This document shows, piece after piece, positions 17,233-25,841 of a stretch of 64,000 nucleotides of DNA; the stretch's first letter is position 1; each line of letters starts with the position of its first letter. The notes beneath the pieces were generated by a model. The model made no database searches. It had not been told where the DNA came from and saw only the letters and a list, made by a program, of their open reading frames with translations. The DNA comes from Paraburkholderia sp. PGU19 (lineage in GTDB: Bacteria; Pseudomonadota; Gammaproteobacteria; Burkholderiales; Burkholderiaceae): NCBI RefSeq assembly GCF_013426915.1, contig NZ_AP023180.1:1-64000 (forward strand), read 5' to 3'. The translations under genes and the position numbers were made by a program.

Positions 17233-17738
17233 CAGTCGCCTCGGACCATCGTGAAGAATTCGACGCGCGTCGATGCGGCGTCCTGTTGACGTTGCGCGTG
17301 TTTCGCCGCCAGTTGCGAAGCGAGCGGCGCAATCAGTTGCGCCTGCAAGCGTGCTTGATGCTGCGGTGTTTGCAACAGCGCGTCTGCGATAGCAGCCAGT
17401 TCGGCGCGTCGACGGTCGCGGCCAAGATGACACGCGACGCCAACGGTGGTGCCTTCATCCGATTCGTCGCGCAGACGCAGCGTCGCGCGCGTCACGGTCG
17501 CTTCGCCTAGATTGAACGCGTCACCCGTGCCGCCGATGCGCCCGCGCACCATAGCCAGCCCGATCTCGGGCGGGCGCAACCAGTCGAACGCGGGGAGCGG
17601 CGTGCCTTCCATCGCGCGGTTCAGCGCGGCTTCGAGATCGGCGCGCGCGGAACGTGCCATGACGGCCATCCACGTGCGGCGGGCTGGGTTGGCGGAAGTG
17701 GGGGAATCGGCTAAAGGAGGGGAGGCGGCGGCACTCAT
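17232..17738 (-). CDS. phnG: PhnG, C-P lyase core subunit
   Basis: A 168-residue PhnG and first gene of the minus-strand C-P lyase operon. The core contains RTWMAVMARSARADLEAAL and GRIGGTGDAFNLGEATVTR, characteristic of the family. The N-terminal about 20 residues are Ala/Ser/Pro-rich and longer than in E. coli. Its start faces phnF across 199 bp that contain the palindromic operator, so the operon is expected to be controlled by PhnF and possibly by phosphate limitation. Confidence 0.92.
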   Translation of the reverse strand: MSAAASPPLADSPTSANPARRTWMAVMARSARADLEAALNRAMEGTPLPAFDWLRPPEIGLAMVRGRIGGTGDAFNLGEATVTRATLRLRDESDEGTTVGVACHLGRDRRRAELAAIADALLQTPQHQARLQAQLIAPLASQLAAKHAQRQQDAASTRVEFFTMVRGD

Positions 17739-17806
17739 CGGGTTTCCTGGCGGTTTCCTGGAGAGGGATTTTTTACAGCGAGTCCAGACATTTGAGCATC
17801 TATTCG

Positions 17807-17828
17807 TCTAAACGTCTAGACGTTTAGA
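17807..17828. promoter_or_regulatory. 22-bp perfect palindrome, candidate PhnF operator
   Basis: TCTAAACGTCT (17807-17817) and AGACGTTTAGA (17818-17828) form an uninterrupted palindrome between divergent phnG and phnF, 69 bp ahead of phnG. Its centre, GTCTAGAC, resembles the core reported for other PhnF-type GntR regulators. Part of it recurs as TCTAGACG at 46286-46293 ahead of phnC. Strong candidate operator; binding not shown. Confidence 0.75.
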
Positions 17829-17937
17829 GCTAAACTGTCGCTCGCTCGTGACAGAAGGCGCGGTTTCATATTTCCGCCACGGCTTGCGGACTACAATGCA
17901 CAGAACGCTTATTTGAACCGAAGGGAATGACAGCACC

Positions 17938-18696
17938 ATGACATCGAACGACGGCGCAGCGCCGGGCACGATGCTAGAGCGGGGAGCGGGCGTCGCCGTG
18001 TGGCGGCAGATCGAACAGATTCTCGCGAAGGAGATTGCCGCAAGCGGCTTCGGCGAAGATGGACGTCTGCCGAGCGAAGGCGAACTGGCGAAACGCTTCG
18101 ACGTGAACCGCCATACGATCCGCCGCGCAATGCTGGGTCTTGCGGCACAGGGGCTCGTCAGCGTCGAGCAGGGTCGCGGCACGTTCGTGCAGCCTGGCGC
18201 GATCGATTACACGATCGGCCGTCGCACGCGCTTCACCGAAAACTTGCGTCAGCAACATCATTCGCCGGCGGGCAAGATGCTGTCGGCGGCGCGCGTGAAG
18301 GCCGATCCAACTGTCGCAAAGGCGCTGGGTTTGCGCGCAGGCGCGTTCGTCTATCGCATCGAGTCGCTGCATGAAGCGGACAGCGTGCCGCTCACGTATG
18401 CGCGCAACTTTTATCCGGCCGCGCGCTTCGCCGATCTGCCCGATGTGCTCGAACGCGTCGGCGGCATCACGAAGGCGATGGCCGAGTACGGCGTGACGGA
18501 TTATCTGCGCAAGTGGAGCCGTATCGGTAGCGTGCTGCCCGAGCCGGAAGTCGCGCGGCGTCTTGGCATCAACCGGCAACAGCCGGTGTTGTGGGTCGAG
18601 AACGTCGATGTCGATACGGAAGGCACGCCCATCAAATACGGCTTCACGCACTTCGCCGCCGACCGCGTGCAACTGATGGTGGAGCACGACGGATGA
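17938..18696 (+). CDS. phnF: PhnF, GntR/HutC-type regulator of phosphonate genes
   Basis: A 252-residue GntR protein. The winged helix-turn-helix is about residues 18-88 (GRLPSEGELAKRFDVNRHTIRRAM, then a beta wing), followed by a UTRA ligand-binding domain to the end. PhnF proteins repress phosphonate uptake and degradation genes. It is divergent from phnG and starts a three-gene plus-strand group: it overlaps the 2H-phosphoesterase gene by 4 bp, which in turn overlaps phnN by 4 bp. Confidence 0.92.
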   Translation: MTSNDGAAPGTMLERGAGVAVWRQIEQILAKEIAASGFGEDGRLPSEGELAKRFDVNRHTIRRAMLGLAAQGLVSVEQGRGTFVQPGAIDYTIGRRTRFTENLRQQHHSPAGKMLSAARVKADPTVAKALGLRAGAFVYRIESLHEADSVPLTYARNFYPAARFADLPDVLERVGGITKAMAEYGVTDYLRKWSRIGSVLPEPEVARRLGINRQQPVLWVENVDVDTEGTPIKYGFTHFAADRVQLMVEHDG

Positions 18697-19433
18697 GCGC
18701 GCCCATTCAGCATGCGTGGAGCGCGCAGGCGCGCTTCGCCATTTACTACGCGCCCGCGCATGCGTCGGGCTGGTGGGACGCCGGCTCGATATGGCTCGCG
18801 CGCGATGCCGAAAGCGATACCTCACTTGATCCGCATGACGCGCCTGCGCTGTCGCAACCGCTCGCGCAACTGACGGCCTCGCCGCGCCGCTATGGCTGGC
18901 ACGGCACCCTGGTCGCGCCGTTTCATCTTGCGGAGCATGTGAGCGTCGCCGATCTGCTCGACGTATCGGAACGCTGGGCGCAAACGCAGATGCCGTTTGC
19001 ATTGGCCGTCGAAGCGGCAACGCTGGGCGACTTCGTTGCGTTGCGTCCGGCGACGCCATCCGGCGACGAACAGATGCGCGCGCTCGCCGCCGATGCCTTG
19101 CGTACCTTCACACCGCTGCGGGTCGTGCCATCCAAAGCGGATATTGCGAAACGCATGGAAGCGCCGCTCACGGAACGTCAACGCGAATTGCTCGTCGAAT
19201 GGGGATATCCGTATGTGCTCGACGAATTCCGCTTTCATATGACGGTGTCCAACTCGCTCGACAACGCCGCCGATCGCGCCGCGATAGTGGAATGGTGGCA
19301 TCGCGAGGCACAGCGTCTCGGGCCGTTGACCATCGACGGCGCAGCGATCTTCGTCGAGCCCGCGCCAGGCGAGCCGTTCATGTTGTGGCAACGGCTCGCG
19401 TTCAGGGCGAAAGAAGGACAGGAGAACGCATGA
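18693..19433 (+). CDS. DUF1045 / phn-operon 2H phosphoesterase-like protein
   Basis: A 246-residue protein of the putative phosphonate-metabolism family (DUF1045). Two His-x-Thr motifs, H70-G-T72 in WHGTLVAPF and H182-M-T184 in FHMTVSN, give it the twin catalytic histidines of the 2H phosphoesterase superfamily. It is coupled by 4-bp overlaps to phnF and phnN. The pathway needs a phosphodiesterase to open ribosyl 1,2-cyclic phosphate, normally PhnP, and no phnP is found in this window. The simplest reading is that this protein does the PhnP step. That role is inference from motif and context. Confidence 0.85.
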   Translation: MSAPIQHAWSAQARFAIYYAPAHASGWWDAGSIWLARDAESDTSLDPHDAPALSQPLAQLTASPRRYGWHGTLVAPFHLAEHVSVADLLDVSERWAQTQMPFALAVEAATLGDFVALRPATPSGDEQMRALAADALRTFTPLRVVPSKADIAKRMEAPLTERQRELLVEWGYPYVLDEFRFHMTVSNSLDNAADRAAIVEWWHREAQRLGPLTIDGAAIFVEPAPGEPFMLWQRLAFRAKEGQENA

Positions 19434-20029
19434 AAGGCCGCTTGATCTATGTGGTCGGCCCGTCGGGAGCGGGCAAGGATTCGCTGCTGCATTTCGCGCG
19501 TGAGCATGTCGCGGGCACGTCCGTCGTGTTCGCGCATCGCTACATCACACGTGAGACGGGGCATAACGAAAATCACATTTCGTTGACCCACGAAGAGTTC
19601 GAGGCGCGCTCGGCGCAAGGCCTCTTTGCGCTCGAATGGTCGAGTCACGAATTGCACTACGGCATCGGCATCGAGATCGATGCGTGGCTCGCGCGAGGCT
19701 GCACGGTGGTCGTGAACGGCTCGCGCGCGTATCTGTCGCGTGCGTTGAAGCGCTATCAGCATCTCGAAGTCGTGCATATTCACGCGGCGCCGGATATTCT
19801 CGCGGCGCGTCTGTCGGCGCGCGGACGCGAAACGCAAGAGCAGGTCGAAGCGCGCCTCGCGCGTCAGGCGCCGTTTGCGCTGCCCGATGGCGCGCATCTG
19901 ACGCATATCGACAATTCCGGTTCGCTCGAAGCAGCCGGCCTGGCATTCGTCAACGTGCTGAAGGGCTTCGCGCGCACGCAAGATCAGAAGCATGCCGCCG
20001 AGTCGGCATCGAGTGAAAGCGTCAAGTAA
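19430..20029 (+). CDS. phnN: PhnN, ribose 1,5-bisphosphokinase
   Basis: A 199-residue guanylate-kinase-like protein with P-loop GPSGAGKDS (residues 10-18). PhnN phosphorylates ribose 1,5-bisphosphate to PRPP, returning the ribose of the C-P lyase pathway to nucleotide synthesis. The family stretch HRYITRE follows the P-loop. The start at 19430 overlaps the preceding stop by 4 bp. The C-terminal about 15 residues are a variable Ser/Ala/Glu tail. Confidence 0.93.
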   Translation: MKGRLIYVVGPSGAGKDSLLHFAREHVAGTSVVFAHRYITRETGHNENHISLTHEEFEARSAQGLFALEWSSHELHYGIGIEIDAWLARGCTVVVNGSRAYLSRALKRYQHLEVVHIHAAPDILAARLSARGRETQEQVEARLARQAPFALPDGAHLTHIDNSGSLEAAGLAFVNVLKGFARTQDQKHAAESASSESVK

Positions 20030-20127
20030 GCTGAGGGTGTCGTCTTACGGGAAGAGCCCCGCGTTGCTATAGTCTGCGGTTTAACGCTGCGCGCCAGACG
20101 CAGCGGGCAAACCCCGGAGTACACCCG

Positions 20128-21318
20128 ATGACCGACGCCACCCGCCTCACCGAAATCACCGACCTCGAACCCGCCGCCGCCGCGCTGCGCGACATTCGCC
20201 ATCACATTCATCACCATCCCGAACTCGCGTACGAAGAAGTCGCGACGGCGGCGCTCGTCGCGGAAAAGCTGGAAGCGTGGGGCTGGCAGGTGACGCGCGG
20301 GGTCGGCAAGACGGGCGTGGTCGGGTCGTTGAAGGTGGGTGACGGCACGCGCAGCATCGGCCTGCGCGCGGATATGGACGCGCTGCCCATCACCGAGCAG
20401 ACGGGGCTGCCGTACGCGAGCGGCACGCACGGCAAGATGCACGCATGCGGCCACGACGGTCACACGACGATGCTGCTCGGCGCCGCGCAGCATCTCGCGA
20501 AGGCGCGCCGTTTTTCGGGCACCGTGCATCTGTATTTTCAGCCGGCCGAGGAAAGCGGCATCGACAGCGGCGCGAAGAAGATGATCGAAGACGGCCTGTT
20601 CGAGCGTTTTCCGTGCGACGCCGTGTTCGGCGTGCATAACCATCCGGGCGCGGAGCCGGGCAAGTTCTTGTTCCGCAAGGGCGCGTTCATGGCGGCGGGC
20701 GACAAGGCGACGATCACGATCGAAGGCGTCGGCGGCCACGCGGCGCGCCCGCATCTGACCGTCGATCCCATCGTGATCGCGTCGAGCATCGTGATGGCGC
20801 TGCAGACCATCGTCGCGCGCAACGTGAACCCTTCGCAGCCCGCCGTGGTGACGGTCGGCACGATGCACTCAGGCGTGGCGAACAACGTGATTCCGTCGAG
20901 CGCGAAGCTGGAATTGAGCGTGCGCTCGTTCAGCCACGAAGTGCGCGCGCTGTTGAAAGAGCGCATTACGGAACTCGCGGAAAGCCAGGCCGCGAGTTAT
21001 GGCGGCAAGGCGCACGTCGAGTATGTCGAGGGCTATCCCGTCGTCGTGAACACCGACGCGGAAACGGAGTTTGCGATCGAGGTGGCGCGCGAACTGGTGG
21101 GCGCGGAAAACGTCGAGCCGAATGCGGATATCCTGATGGGCAGCGAGGATTTCGCGTTCATGCTCGAACAGCGGCCGGGTTCGTTCTTGCGCCTGGGCAA
21201 TGGTGTTGGCGAAGACGGCTGCATGGTGCACAACCCGCACTACGATTTCAACGACCGCAATCTGCCTGTTGGCGCGGCGTACTGGGCGCGTCTTGTGGAG
21301 CGTTATCTGGGCCGTTGA
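20128..21318 (+). CDS. M20-family amidohydrolase (hippurate hydrolase-like)
   Basis: A 396-residue zinc amidohydrolase of the M20D group. Metal-binding stretches are RADMDALPI, HACGHDGH and the PAEESG glutamate loop; a lid/dimer domain follows (GVGGHAARPHLTVDP) with GSEDFAFML near the C-terminus. Such enzymes cleave N-acyl amino acids such as hippurate, or IAA-amino-acid conjugates. It stands alone on the plus strand, about 100 bp after phnN, and converges on the IclR gene. Family certain, substrate not. Confidence 0.9.
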   Translation: MTDATRLTEITDLEPAAAALRDIRHHIHHHPELAYEEVATAALVAEKLEAWGWQVTRGVGKTGVVGSLKVGDGTRSIGLRADMDALPITEQTGLPYASGTHGKMHACGHDGHTTMLLGAAQHLAKARRFSGTVHLYFQPAEESGIDSGAKKMIEDGLFERFPCDAVFGVHNHPGAEPGKFLFRKGAFMAAGDKATITIEGVGGHAARPHLTVDPIVIASSIVMALQTIVARNVNPSQPAVVTVGTMHSGVANNVIPSSAKLELSVRSFSHEVRALLKERITELAESQAASYGGKAHVEYVEGYPVVVNTDAETEFAIEVARELVGAENVEPNADILMGSEDFAFMLEQRPGSFLRLGNGVGEDGCMVHNPHYDFNDRNLPVGAAYWARLVERYLGR

Positions 21319-21360
21319 TCGGGTGCGTTGAGCGCAGGAGCGCGCAAGCGCCATGTGGTG

Positions 21361-22185
21361 TCAGCCGCGCAACGCGACCATGTCCGACACCGATTGCGCG
21401 GCCTTCTGCAGCGGCTCGAGAAACGCCTTCACCATCTGCTTCGCGGAATTGCGCTGCGCATTACCGCTGATATTCATCGCGGCGATGATCTGCCCGCGCC
21501 GGTTACGGATCGGCGCGGACAGCGAGATCAGCCCGCCCTCCAGTTCCTGATCGACGATGGACCAGCCCTGGCTGCGCACCTGCGCGATCACCTTCTTCAG
21601 TTCGTCCTTGTCGGTGATCGTGCGCGGCGTGTGCGCGACGATGGGCGACGCGTCGAGAGTCGCATCGAGCGCTGCCGGGTCGAGCGCCGACAGCAGCACC
21701 CGGCCCATCGACGTGCAATACGCCGGCAAGCGGCTGCCGATCGACAGATTGATCGTCATGATCTTGTGGGTCGGCACGCGCAGCACGTAGACGATCTCCG
21801 TGCGGTCGAGCACGGCGGCCGAACAGCTTTCGTGAACTTCCGCCGACAGTTCTTCCATGAACGGCTCAGCGAGATTCCAGAACGGCATCGACGTCAGATA
21901 GGCGAAGCCGAGGTCGAGAATCTTGGGCGTCAGGCGAAACAGGCGGCCTTCCGCCTCGACATAGCCGAGCGTCTGCAGCGTCAGCAGAATGCGGCGCGCG
22001 CCCGCGCGCGTGAGACCCGTCGCCGACGCGACGTCCGTCAGCGTCTGCTCGGGCCGCTCGGCGTTGAACGCGCGAATCACCGCGAGGCCGCGCGCGAACG
22101 ACTGCACGTACGAGTCGCCCGGTTTGTCCGGGGCGTCCGTCTCGTTGGCGGGAACGGCTTGTGACGCGGCGGGTACTTTGCTCAT
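21361..22185 (-). CDS. IclR-family regulator, PcaR/PobR-like
   Basis: A 274-residue IclR regulator. The helix-turn-helix is about residues 25-90 (LTDVASATGLTRAGARRILLTLQTLGYVE), followed by the effector domain with AYCTSMGRVLLSAL and LEGGLISLSAPIRNRRGQIIAAMNIS. It is divergent from pcaF across 400 bp that carry an inverted repeat, the arrangement of PcaR with a beta-ketoadipate gene; PcaR proteins activate pca genes in response to beta-ketoadipate. The assignment to PcaR rather than another IclR member rests on neighbourhood and overall resemblance. Confidence 0.85.
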   Translation of the reverse strand: MSKVPAASQAVPANETDAPDKPGDSYVQSFARGLAVIRAFNAERPEQTLTDVASATGLTRAGARRILLTLQTLGYVEAEGRLFRLTPKILDLGFAYLTSMPFWNLAEPFMEELSAEVHESCSAAVLDRTEIVYVLRVPTHKIMTINLSIGSRLPAYCTSMGRVLLSALDPAALDATLDASPIVAHTPRTITDKDELKKVIAQVRSQGWSIVDQELEGGLISLSAPIRNRRGQIIAAMNISGNAQRNSAKQMVKAFLEPLQKAAQSVSDMVALRG

Positions 22186-22585
22186 GGGACTATGTGAAAT
22201 CGGTGCAAAACGTCCGGACGTCGGGACGGGCGTTCGTTAGTCTGCGGAAAGCCGTGACGATAGCGCAAGCGCCAGGATTCGCCAACTTTGCGGGCGGTGG
22301 GGTGTGGTGCGCGCGAGTCGGCCTACGGAAAGCCCGGCGGAGCGCGCATTCCTGCCGTTTCCGCCGCACCTTATTGCGATTTTCGACGACCCACTCACCC
22401 GCCGGCGCGCTTGACAGTCTTTCCACGCCCCGCCTATTATCGAACCTGAAATGTTCGATAGATGATCGTTTGTTCGAGTATAGAACAAATCTTGCTTTAT
22501 CGGCACGTTTTTTCTGGCGCTACCCAATGCGCCGACGCTGGCGCCTTCAACGATACGCCGGCCCCGCCATTACTGGAGACATCTC
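22186..22585. other. Divergent promoter region IclR/pcaF
   Basis: No gene seen. The half next to pcaF is AT-rich from 22430 on and contains the inverted repeat annotated separately. The half next to the IclR gene is GC-rich with no clear motif. Confidence 0.4.
22452..22489. promoter_or_regulatory. Candidate PcaR-type operator upstream of pcaF
   Basis: TTTGTTC (22469-22475) and GAACAAA (22483-22489) are perfect 7-bp arms with a 7-bp spacer. A third copy of the half-site, TGTTCGA, stands at 22452-22458 in direct orientation. Three half-sites, two inverted and one direct, match the pattern described for PcaR/PcaU/PobR-type IclR regulators. It is about 100 bp upstream of pcaF. Confidence 0.6.
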
Positions 22586-23788
22586 ATGACGGAAGCTTTC
22601 CTGTGCGACGCGATTCGCACGCCGATTGGCCGCTACGCGGGTTCGCTGTCGTCGGTGCGCGCCGACGATCTGGGCGCCGTGCCGCTCAAGGCGCTGATGG
22701 AGCGCAACAAGGACGTCGACTGGAGCGCCGTCGCGGATGTGATCTACGGCTGCGCGAACCAGGCCGGTGAAGATAACCGCAACGTTGCGCGCATGTCGCT
22801 GCTGCTGGCGGGCCTGCCGAAAGACGTGCCGGGCTCGACGGTCAACCGGCTGTGCGGCTCGGGCATGGATGCCGTGGGCATTGCCGCGCGCGCGATCAAA
22901 TCGGGTGAAGCTGGCCTGATGATTGCAGGCGGCGTCGAAAGCATGAGCCGCGCGCCGTTCGTGATGGGCAAGGCGACGAGCGCGTTCTCGCGCCAGGCCG
23001 ATATCTACGACACGACGATCGGCTGGCGCTTCGTCAACCCGCTGATGAAGCAGCTGTACGGCGTCGATTCGATGCCGGAAACGGGCGAAAACGTCGCGAC
23101 GGACTATAACGTGAGCCGCGCCGACCAGGATGCGTTCGCGGTGCGCAGCCAGTTGAAGGCGGCACGTGCACAGCAGGACGGCACGCTCGCGCAGGAAATC
23201 GTCTCCGTGACGATCCCGCAGAAGAAGGGCGATGCGATTGTCGTGTCGAAGGACGAGCATCCGCGTGAGACGAGCCTTGAGGCGCTCGCGAAGCTGAAGG
23301 GCGTCGTGCGTCCGGACGGCACGGTGACGGCGGGTAACGCGTCGGGTGTCAACGACGGTGCAGCGGCGTTGCTGCTTGCCAACGCGGAGACCGCGAAGCG
23401 CTTTGGCCTGACGCCGCGCGCACGCGTGCTCGGCATTGCGACGGCGGGTGTCGATCCGCGCGTGATGGGCATTGGTCCCGCGCCTGCGACGCAAAAGCTG
23501 CTCGCGCGTTTGAACATGAATATCAACCAGTTCGATGTGATCGAGTTGAATGAGGCGTTTGCATCGCAAGGTCTTGCTGTGCTGCGCGCGCTCGGTGTCG
23601 CCGATGATGACGCTCGCGTTAATCCGAATGGTGGTGCGATTGCGCTCGGCCATCCGCTTGGTATGAGCGGCGCGCGGCTTGTGACGACGGCGATGTATCA
23701 GCTGCAACGCACGCAAGGCCGTTTCGCGCTGTGCACGATGTGCATCGGTGTGGGGCAGGGTATTGCGATTGCGATTGAACGGGTTTGA
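22586..23788 (+). CDS. pcaF: PcaF, 3-oxoadipyl-CoA thiolase
   Basis: A 400-residue thiolase. The acyl-accepting Cys90 is in NRLCGSGMDA, the GGAIALGHPLG histidine loop is about residues 348-358, and the deprotonating Cys386 is in CTMCIGVGQG. The N-terminus AFLCDAIRTPIGRYAGSLS is typical of beta-ketoadipyl-CoA thiolases. It cleaves 3-oxoadipyl-CoA to succinyl-CoA and acetyl-CoA, the last step of protocatechuate and catechol breakdown. Other pca genes are not in the window. A good terminator follows. Confidence 0.93.
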   Translation: MTEAFLCDAIRTPIGRYAGSLSSVRADDLGAVPLKALMERNKDVDWSAVADVIYGCANQAGEDNRNVARMSLLLAGLPKDVPGSTVNRLCGSGMDAVGIAARAIKSGEAGLMIAGGVESMSRAPFVMGKATSAFSRQADIYDTTIGWRFVNPLMKQLYGVDSMPETGENVATDYNVSRADQDAFAVRSQLKAARAQQDGTLAQEIVSVTIPQKKGDAIVVSKDEHPRETSLEALAKLKGVVRPDGTVTAGNASGVNDGAAALLLANAETAKRFGLTPRARVLGIATAGVDPRVMGIGPAPATQKLLARLNMNINQFDVIELNEAFASQGLAVLRALGVADDDARVNPNGGAIALGHPLGMSGARLVTTAMYQLQRTQGRFALCTMCIGVGQGIAIAIERV

Positions 23789-23858
23789 GTGACGGTTGAT
23801 ACAACGTGGGTAGGCATTGCGTGACGCGCTGTTGAATCGGTTTGTCACGTGACGCGTG

Positions 23859-23888
23859 AAGGCTCGTACTAGGTGCGGGCCTTTTTTT
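23859..23888 (+). terminator. Terminator of pcaF
   Basis: AAGGCTCG (23859-23866) pairs with CGGGCCTT (23876-23883) with one G-U pair, and the stem runs into TTTTTTT. It lies 70 bp after the pcaF stop. Confidence 0.85.
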
Positions 23889-23953
23889 ATGGTTTTTGTT
23901 GGGGATTGGGTTCGGGGGTATCGGCTCGCGGAGATGTTGTGCGTGGTTTGCTT

Positions 23954-24629
23954 GCTTTTTGCGCTGGCATCCGCGATGCGTTATCTAGCTTCAGGCGTCG
24001 CCCCTGTGCGGGGCGGCACCTACTTTTCTTTGCCGCCGCAAAGAAAAGTAGGCAAAAGAAAGCGGCTAACACCGCCAATCCTTGTGTTTGCCTGACGGCC
24101 CCCAACCGGTCTTACGCTTCACACGGCAGCATTTCTATTCGCGTTCGTTGCCAACGCTTTGAATAACCGCCTCACCCACTTCAAGCACCCGAACAAGAGC
24201 TGGCGGCAGCGAATGGTTTGCGCCGCCCAGGTGGCAAACTGTGTGTAGGTTGTCGCGTCGTATAGCTTGGCGCCCTTACAGGGTGGTGCGCATGCGCTAT
24301 CGGTCCGGTGTGAGGCATGTGTGTCTCTACGGCCTACACACAGTTTGCCACCTGGGCGGCCGTGGAATATCCGGCACGGCGTGCGGCGGCGCGGGCGCGT
24401 GAAGCGGGTGAGGCTCGCCGCAAGAGCGCTGGCAACCAGCATGGGTCACGTGATTGCCGTGTGAAGCGTAAGACCGGTTGGGGGCCCTCAGGCAAGAACA
24501 AGGATTGGCGGTGTTAGCCGCTTTCTTTTGCCTACTTTTCTTTGCGGCGGCAAAGAAAAGTAGGTGCCGCCCCGCACAGGGGCGACGCCTGAAGCTAGAT
24601 AACGCATCGCGGATGCCAGCGCAAAAAGC
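23954..24629. repeat. Nested-palindrome repeat element, copy A
   Basis: A 676-bp element with no plausible gene. Outer arms of about 175 bp face each other; each contains a GCCCC/GGGGC hairpin and a 15-bp-stem hairpin (24019-24052 in the left arm, CCTACTTTTCTTTGC paired across CGCC). The inner pair of 28-bp inverted repeats lies at 24222-24249 and 24333-24360. Between outer and inner repeats the two spacers differ: the left one ends in GGCGGCAGCGAATGG (type X), the right one, read inward, ends in GCCGTGCCGGATATTCCAC (type Y). The outermost GCTTTTTGCGC matches on both sides. It fills the gap between pcaF and the DUF2917 gene. Confidence 0.9.
24222..24360. repeat. Core of copy A with 28-bp inner inverted repeats
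   Basis: Inner repeats begin GCCGCCCAGGTGGCAAACTG on the left and are repeated perfectly inverted on the right, enclosing 83 bp (24250-24332). The core starts TTGTCGCGTCGTATAGC next to the type-X spacer, defined here as the plus state. Confidence 0.85.
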
Positions 24630-24713
24630 AAAACGCGGATGCCAGCGCAAAAGCAAAAAGCAAAATCAAACCAACACCGCTCGCGCAGCGAAAAAAACCA
24701 ATTCAAAACCCAC

Positions 24714-25115
24714 TCACCGCGCCCGCGGCGCAAAGATATCCGCGCCCAGCGAAGAACAGCGCTCAAGCAGACGCGCCAGTCTGCCCCGCAATGCCACGGG
24801 ATGCGTGGTCAGCGAAAGCCTCGCTGGCACGTTACCGTCCGCGCTAATCCACACGCGCTCACCGCGATGCAGCCGAAACGTCTCGCCGATCTGCAACCAG
24901 TGATCATACGGCGACGCCGCACGCGTCAACCACACGCGCGCCCCTTGCACGAGAAGCTCCGTGTTCGCGTCGACGCGCCACGACATCGTCGCACCGGGCT
25001 GCACTTCAAAGTGGACGACAACTCTCGGCAAACGCTCTTCGAGTGAGCGCGGAAAGCAGAGTGATTCGTCATCGGTGAACTGCTGGCAAGCCTTGTCCAT
25101 CATGCACTCCGTCAA
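24714..25115 (-). CDS. DUF2917-domain protein
   Basis: A 133-residue protein of the DUF2917 family. The centre, LVQGARVWLTRAASPYDHWLQIGETFRLHRGERVWISADG, is the short cupin-like beta repeat of this family. It has no signal peptide, and its role is unknown. The start at 25115 could instead be one of the Met codons at residues 5-6. It lies directly beside repeat element A, whose arm remnants (GCGGATGCCAGCGC) continue to about 24660, close to its stop. Confidence 0.75.
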   Translation of the reverse strand: MTECMMDKACQQFTDDESLCFPRSLEERLPRVVVHFEVQPGATMSWRVDANTELLVQGARVWLTRAASPYDHWLQIGETFRLHRGERVWISADGNVPARLSLTTHPVALRGRLARLLERCSSLGADIFAPRAR

Positions 25116-25149
25116 TTGAGCCGGAGGACGGAAGGCTTACCCAAAACAA

Positions 25150-25178
25150 AAGGCCCCTTCCGTTTCCGGCGGGGCCTT
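25150..25178 (-). terminator. Terminator downstream of the ABM-domain gene
   Basis: AAGGCCCC (25150-25157) pairs with GGGGCCTT (25171-25178). On the minus strand TTTTGTTTT follows. It is 219 bp downstream of the ABM-domain gene; the space between (25179-25396) holds no gene I can support. Confidence 0.7.
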
Positions 25179-25396
25179 GGGATCGTTTTGCTGACTGCTG
25201 CAGATGCTAACGCACGCACGCTCCCATAGGCCCGCCGCGATGGCGTGCCATACGGTTTTTAATGACGTAGGCGTTGGTGATGAAGGTCAGCATGCATTCG
25301 AGTTTGTCTTGACGTCGATGTGTTGTCAACCAGTTTTGTCGCACGTGTTGCATCGTCATGGCATTGCCCTCTCACGGGAAACGAACGTTCGCGTGC

Positions 25397-25750
25397 TCAT
25401 GCGCGCGCCTCGGCCAGTTCTTCCGTATGGCGTAAAAGCGGCGCGTCGCGCCGGTCTGCGCGCACCGTGTGCCATTGCGTGACTTCGCGCGGTCGCGCGA
25501 GCAGGTCGGCGAGCGCCTCGTGCCAGGCGCGCCGGTACGGGCGATGAATCTGCTCTTCGCTCGCGTCGTCAGGGCTTTTCCACGTCTCATAGAGCATCAG
25601 CCGGCACGGCGAATCGGGATCGCGATGCAACACGGCCTCACGAAAATCCGCCTCGCTTCGCATCGCGTCGAGCACACCGTCGAGCAGCGACATGAAGCGT
25701 TCGAGCTTGTCGGGCAACACCTGAAAGCGCACTACGTAAGTCACGTGCAT
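25397..25750 (-). CDS. Antibiotic biosynthesis monooxygenase (ABM) domain protein
   Basis: A 117-residue protein of the ABM/YgiN-like ferredoxin-fold family. It begins MHVTYVVRFQVLPDKLERFMSLLDGVLDAMRSE and contains RLMLYETWKSPDDASEEQIHRPYRRAWHEALADLL, the usual strand-helix order with the conserved E-x-W. Members include quinol and aromatic monooxygenases that need no cofactor. The start was set at 25750 by family N-termini. It is divergent from a WYL-domain regulator that probably controls it. The reaction is not predictable. Confidence 0.82.
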   Translation of the reverse strand: MHVTYVVRFQVLPDKLERFMSLLDGVLDAMRSEADFREAVLHRDPDSPCRLMLYETWKSPDDASEEQIHRPYRRAWHEALADLLARPREVTQWHTVRADRRDAPLLRHTEELAEARA

Positions 25751-25841
25751 TCCGCACACTCCTGATGATCTTCGTCTATAACTACCTTTATACTCGTCAA
25801 TAACTGACAACCCATGTCATGAATTAAAAGGAGCGCAAAAA

